A stretch of 7,043 bases of DNA from NCBI GenBank assembly GCA_963513115.1, contig CAUPPN010000052.1:1-7043 (forward strand), written 5' to 3'. Under the pieces are notes generated by a model. That model made no database searches, was not told where the DNA came from, and saw nothing but the letters and a program-made list of their open reading frames with translations. This stretch comes from JABCPO02 sp963513115. Lineage in GTDB: Bacteria; Bacillota; Clostridia; TANB77; CAG-508. The translations under genes and the position numbers were made by a program. Of this stretch, positions 5,407 through 7,043 are shown piece by piece. Position 1 is the stretch's first letter, and each line of letters starts with the position of its first letter.

Positions 5407-7043
5407 ATGAAAAAAAGAAAAGTAATAGTACCATTATTAATTATAGTATTATTAATAGTACTTATTAACACAGGTAATATTAAAAACAATCTGATTAAAG
5501 CAGATAGCAAAAACACTAAATTAGATGAACCACTACAATCACCATATACAAAAGAAGATTTTAATATAACAGAAAAAGGCACAGTAGTAGCATTAACAGG
5601 ACTTAGTACTAGTGGTAAGACTAAACTTAAAAAGAATAATGGTGTTCTTGTATTAGATGGAAATGTTTTAGGTAATATAACAGAAATAAGTGGAGCAGCA
5701 TTTAGAAGAGATAGGGGAATAACAACTTTAAAATTTGCTAACTTAGATAGTTTAGAAAAAATAGCTAAAAATTCATTTAATGGAGTTGGTATAACAGGTG
5801 AGTTGGATTTAAGTCCACTTAAAAATTTAAAAGAGCTAAATGGATTTGATAGCAACAAAATAACAAAAGTAAATCTTACAGGATTAAATAAATTAGAAAC
5901 AATTAATGCATTTTCTAAAAATCAGATAGCTGGGGAATTGGATTTAAGTCCATTTGTAAACTTAAAAAACTTAAGTGGATTTGCTAGCAACCAAATATCA
6001 AAAATAAATTTTACAGGATTAAATAAATTGGAAACAATTAATGGATTTAGTAATAATCAAATAACTGAAATTGATTTTACAGGAACAGCTATAACAAAAT
6101 TATCAGGATTTGAAAGAAATCAAATAAAAGATACAAGCTTTTTAAAAACAGCTTCTAAGTTAGAAGAAATAGGATATAAAGCATTTGCAGAAAATCCAAT
6201 AGAAAAATTAAATTTTGAAGGATTAAATAATTTAACAAAACTAAATGGATTTGATAATTGTGGAATAACTGGAGAAGTAGACTTAACTTCATTAAAGAAT
6301 CTAACTGAAATAGGATATGGAGCATTTGATAATAATAGTTCAAAAACTAAGAACGAAATAACAAGCGTTAATTTTAACGGATTAGATAAATTAACTAAAC
6401 TATCAGGATTTAGAGGTAACAAGATAACAGATACAAGCTTTTTAAAGCCACTTAAAAATTTAACTGAAATAGCAATAGGAGCATTTGGTAATAATCAAAT
6501 AACAAATTTAAATTTAGAAGGATTAGAAAATCTAGAAATATTAAATGGATTTAATGGTAATCATGATTTAAAGAAAATTGATTTAAATCTTCTTAAAAAA
6601 TTAAAAGAAATAAATGTAAGTGTTTTAGATGGAATAACAGAAATAGACATACAAGACCGTAAATTTGATACTTTCACCGTTACATATAATCCAGATAAAT
6701 ATGGAGAGGATCGATTACCAAAAATAAGAGTACCATATAAAAAGGGAAAAGACTTCAAGTTTAAAAAATCAGATGGTGGAGCTAAATGGAAGGGTGAAAT
6801 ACTTGAAAAGAAAGAAAATATAATAGACCCGGTACAAGAGAAGTTAGACGAAACAAAAGCTAAATACGAAGAAGCAAAAAAACTATATGAAGAAAATAAA
6901 AATGAATTAAATGATATAAAAAGTAAGCTAATAGCATTAGGAAAAGATGAAACAGAAATTAATAATTGGCTAAAAGAAAAAGGATATACAGATAGAGAAG
7001 AAGAACTAAAAACTAAATATACAGACTTAGAAAATACAATACA
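5407..7043 (+). CDS. Secreted leucine-rich-repeat (BspA-like) surface protein with coiled coil, N-terminal part (3' end outside window)
   Basis: Starts at ATG 5407, eight bases after AAGGAG (5393-5398), and stays open for 545 codons to the window edge. MKKRK followed by hydrophobic residues 6-20 is a signal peptide or N-terminal anchor, with possible cleavage after KA at 31-32. Residues about 80-415 are leucine-rich repeats of roughly 22-25 residues, with recurring blocks such as LxxLxGFxxNxIT and IGxxAFxxN. This resembles the BspA-type LRR family of host-associated bacteria, whose studied members act in adhesion. Residues about 418-465 look like a small beta-rich domain (FTVTYNP, KIRVPYKKGKDFKF). 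From about 474 onward the chain is a Lys/Glu-rich coiled coil (PVQEKLDETKAKYEEAKKLYEE), in the style of the protein ending at 1059. A sortase signal is therefore expected downstream, but it is not visible. The gene should be transcribed independently of mod-res because a terminator precedes it. The only cysteine seen is at residue 285. Ligand unknown. Confidence 0.85.
   Translation, partial: MKKRKVIVPLLIIVLLIVLINTGNIKNNLIKADSKNTKLDEPLQSPYTKEDFNITEKGTVVALTGLSTSGKTKLKKNNGVLVLDGNVLGNITEISGAAFRRDRGITTLKFANLDSLEKIAKNSFNGVGITGELDLSPLKNLKELNGFDSNKITKVNLTGLNKLETINAFSKNQIAGELDLSPFVNLKNLSGFASNQISKINFTGLNKLETINGFSNNQITEIDFTGTAITKLSGFERNQIKDTSFLKTASKLEEIGYKAFAENPIEKLNFEGLNNLTKLNGFDNCGITGEVDLTSLKNLTEIGYGAFDNNSSKTKNEITSVNFNGLDKLTKLSGFRGNKITDTSFLKPLKNLTEIAIGAFGNNQITNLNLEGLENLEILNGFNGNHDLKKIDLNLLKKLKEINVSVLDGITEIDIQDRKFDTFTVTYNPDKYGEDRLPKIRVPYKKGKDFKFKKSDGGAKWKGEILEKKENIIDPVQEKLDETKAKYEEAKKLYEENKNELNDIKSKLIALGKDETEINNWLKEKGYTDREEELKTKYTDLENTI
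5797..6066 (+). repeat. Tandem 135-bp duplication within the LRR region
   Basis: Units 5797-5931 and 5932-6066 are directly adjacent, each 45 codons (two leucine-rich repeats), and align at about 113 of 135 positions by hand with no gaps. Each unit begins G-E-L-D-L-S-P and contains a near-identical TGLNKLETIN block. The unit length is a multiple of three, so unequal crossover would change LRR number without frameshift. A more diverged, longer-period echo (DTSFLK at residues 242-247 and 342-347) is also visible. Confidence 0.7.

Noticed and set aside
5241..5858. Minus-strand open frame of 205 codons across the spacer and LRR gene start
   Set aside because: It is antisense to the signal peptide and LRR coding sequence and reads through the res terminator; hydrophobic content comes from reversed A+T-rich codons.
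1..7043. CRISPR array, tRNA, rRNA, insertion sequence or integrase
   Set aside because: No short direct repeats with unique spacers, no tRNA-like cloverleaf segment, no transposase-like frame and no terminal inverted repeats were seen by eye.

Overview
The window is very A+T-rich. Its codons end overwhelmingly in A or T, and one encoded protein ends in a Gram-positive cell-wall sorting signal. This points to a low-GC Firmicute, plausibly an anaerobic host-associated Clostridia/Tissierellia-type organism (a Parvimonas- or Peptoniphilus-like genome is a guess from style, not a match). The sorting signal argues against Mollicutes and against Gram-negative Fusobacteria.

Layout, all genes on the + strand: (1) 1-1059, the 3' part of a large surface protein gene: coiled-coil repeats, an Asn/Asp linker, a second coiled coil, a Lys/Asn/Glu linker and a PPKTG sortase motif. 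A strong intrinsic terminator follows at 1105-1138. (2) 1330-2964 and 2983-5196, a compact two-gene operon encoding a Type III restriction-modification system: Mod (beta-class adenine methyltransferase) and Res (superfamily 2 helicase with a C-terminal PD-(D/E)XK nuclease). A terminator follows at 5232-5270. (3) 5407 to the window end, the 5' part of a secreted leucine-rich-repeat protein that runs into a coiled coil and is cut by the window edge.

Functionally, Mod and Res should form one complex. Mod recognises and methylates an asymmetric DNA site. Res uses ATP hydrolysis to communicate between sites and cuts unmethylated DNA. The flanking surface proteins have no biochemical link to this system. 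They do resemble each other in style (exported, helical coiled-coil segments, Lys/Glu/Asn-rich), so the restriction operon looks like a self-contained cassette, with a terminator closing each upstream unit, sitting between two adhesin-like genes. This is an accessory locus. I see no wholly unknown system. The most notable points are the short Res protein, the non-LPXTG anchor, the internal repeat expansions in both surface genes, and the cassette-between-adhesins arrangement.
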